NCBI RefSeq assembly: GCF_001649575.2
Contig: NC_051440.1
Location: 18,690,816-18,754,815 of the forward strand
DNA length: 64,000 nt
Reading direction: 5' to 3'
DNA from: Kryptolebias marmoratus
Taxonomy: Eukaryota; Chordata; Actinopteri; Cyprinodontiformes; Rivulidae
The notes under the pieces were generated by a model. The model searched no databases, was not told where the DNA came from, and worked only from the letters and a program-made list of their open reading frames with translations. Below, in pieces: positions 62,501 to 64,000 of this stretch. The position numbers and the translations under genes are program-made. Numbering within the stretch: position 1 is the stretch's first letter; each line of letters starts with the position of its first letter.

Positions 62501-64000
62501 CACTTTCTCCATGCAGACAACAATTCTTAAAGATATTGCAAAATAGTCAAAAACATCATTTTTTTCTTTGTAATACAGGTAAATTTATTGAATTCCTAAG
62601 TCATAAATGTAATTTTGACAGAGGAGGTACCTCAAAACTACATTTTGAACTTGGCATATGTTAAATGTTATATAAAATTACAGTTAGAGAATATGAGTCT
62701 ATAGGGTCCATTAAGAGGAGCAAAGCTTAAACTAAATATAAGAGTTAATACTTTCCATCATATAAAACAGGGGGAAACTGAAATACCAGTCTAATGTTGT
62801 AAACTGTGGTTTACCTGTTGACAATATAACAATGGCTTTGAGGAAAAACAATTCCTTTAACAAAAGACAATAAGATTGATTTGGCACCAGCATAAGTAAT
62901 TAAGCAAGCAATTACCCGAACCCATCCCTGATGGGGAGAAAAGGGATTAAATCAGCAGAAGTAATTATCAAATGTGTCTCATTTTCAAACCCTTTAAGCT
63001 TTTAAAGCCAGGTTTCGAGTCATCTTCTTCCTGAAACACAACACTTTAATCTGACATTTTGTGAGCGATGCTCGGGCCAGACAAATGTCAAATGTCAGCC
63101 GCGCCAGTAACAAAGATCTGACACAGGAATGCGAGCTAATGTATATTTCAACACTTAATCTCAGAGGGATAAACACAGCAGATAGACACAAAAAAACCAG
63201 CAGAATCCAAGAATTACCCTCAAAATTTACAAGGCCTCTGAAGGAGCCATTAAGTTCAAAAACATCTGTGGGAAGCTGTTAAAACAGAGTCTGGGAACTT
63301 GATAACAATGCTTTTAGAAGAGGTCCCTCACAACTGTAATTCATTTAAAGTGGCCTTTAAAAGACAGGTGTAAGTGAAACTACAGCGCACAGGAAACCTT
63401 GAACAGAGGTGGAAACAACCACAGGAAGACAACGAGCAGAGGAGCGGGATGAGATGACCCGTGTTACACTAACAGCCTCCGCAGTGTTCTGTCATACTAC
63501 AAAAACACTGACTTCATGCAAAGCTTAACGGATATGAGCTGCTAAGAAAACACAACAATTAGATATTTAGGAATGCACAGAAGAATCAAGTCTTATTTTC
63601 ATTACTTGTTGAGAGTTGTTAATGAATCTCGTTCCAAAACACACTACAGAAATCATGATAAGGACGTATTCCTTTATCTGAAAGCGCTGGTCAAAGTGTT
63701 TTATCTCACTGAATAAATGCTATTGCTACTTTTATGTTTGCTTAGGCCCTGTTTCCTTTAGATGCCTTCATGATATTTCAGTGGTTTATCACACTAAGGA
63801 CTGAAAATATGAGAACAGAGATGATGCCATTCACTGCATGTGTGTGAACAAATCGGCCTGCAGCATGAGTCTGACCAAAAGGAAAAAGATTTGTGGAGTT
63901 TTTATGAGTGCCAGGCCAAAATAAACATAAAGAATTACATTTAAAAAAGGAAAGAAGGGGGAATTTTATTGGACAAAACTCCCAGACACTGCCAAGGGAA

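Larger units (their letters stand above)
51811..64000 (-). other. Presumed BANP intron continuing off the window
   Basis: No upstream BANP exon could be recognised, so this is probably intron running past the window edge. It contains a Tc1-like relic (52480-52830), an exon-like minus-strand ORF (56736-56935) and a short exon-like plus-strand ORF (about 59330-59560). The rest is unremarkable AT-rich sequence. A small coding exon could be hidden in it, since very short exons cannot be excluded by eye. Confidence 0.5.

Overview
The window looks like nuclear DNA of a ray-finned fish (teleost). It is AT-rich and mostly non-coding, with vertebrate-style exons separated by kilobase introns. It carries a typical teleost mix of decayed mobile elements: L2-like and RTE-like LINE remnants, several dead Tc1-like transposases, a hAT-type MITE and common teleost interspersed repeats. 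I saw no bacterial operons, rRNA, tRNA or CRISPR arrays.

The only gene I can name with confidence is BANP (BEN-domain nuclear protein, SMAR1), on the minus strand. Its last two coding exons are at 51670-51810 and 46367-46483. Both have clean splice sites and matching phase, and a poly(A) signal lies at 45554-45559. The exons for the coiled coil and BEN domain are not found here and probably lie beyond 64000, so 51811-64000 would be intron.

Downstream of BANP, a CpG-rich patch (about 41200-41960) holds a compact, strongly coding-like ORF on the plus strand (41609-41941, 110 residues, unrecognised). On the other strand the same patch has a consensus splice donor, so it may be a bidirectional promoter. 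A block of about 0.27-0.3 kb imperfect tandem repeats (40360-41140) sits directly beside it.

From 1 to 41000 I found no gene that I can name. Two minus-strand stretches look like terminal exons: 23565-23834, with a single membrane span and a short cytoplasmic tail, and 17799-17882, a short tail behind a very good acceptor. A third lies in the presumed BANP intron at 56736-56935. These are inferences from reading frame and splice signals only.

The mobile-element record is the best supported part of the rest. There is an L2-like LINE tail at 4100-4860 and Tc1-like relics at about 9940-10330, 32790-33560, 47880-48250 and 52480-52830. There is a Tc1-like terminus at 29542-29640. A composite at 33640-34665 consists of two antisense LINE remnants, one of them split by a 191-bp hAT-type MITE with a near-perfect 8-bp target duplication. 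I found no clear sign of a new biological system; the best candidates for something undescribed are the 41.6 kb ORF and the 23.6 kb membrane exon.
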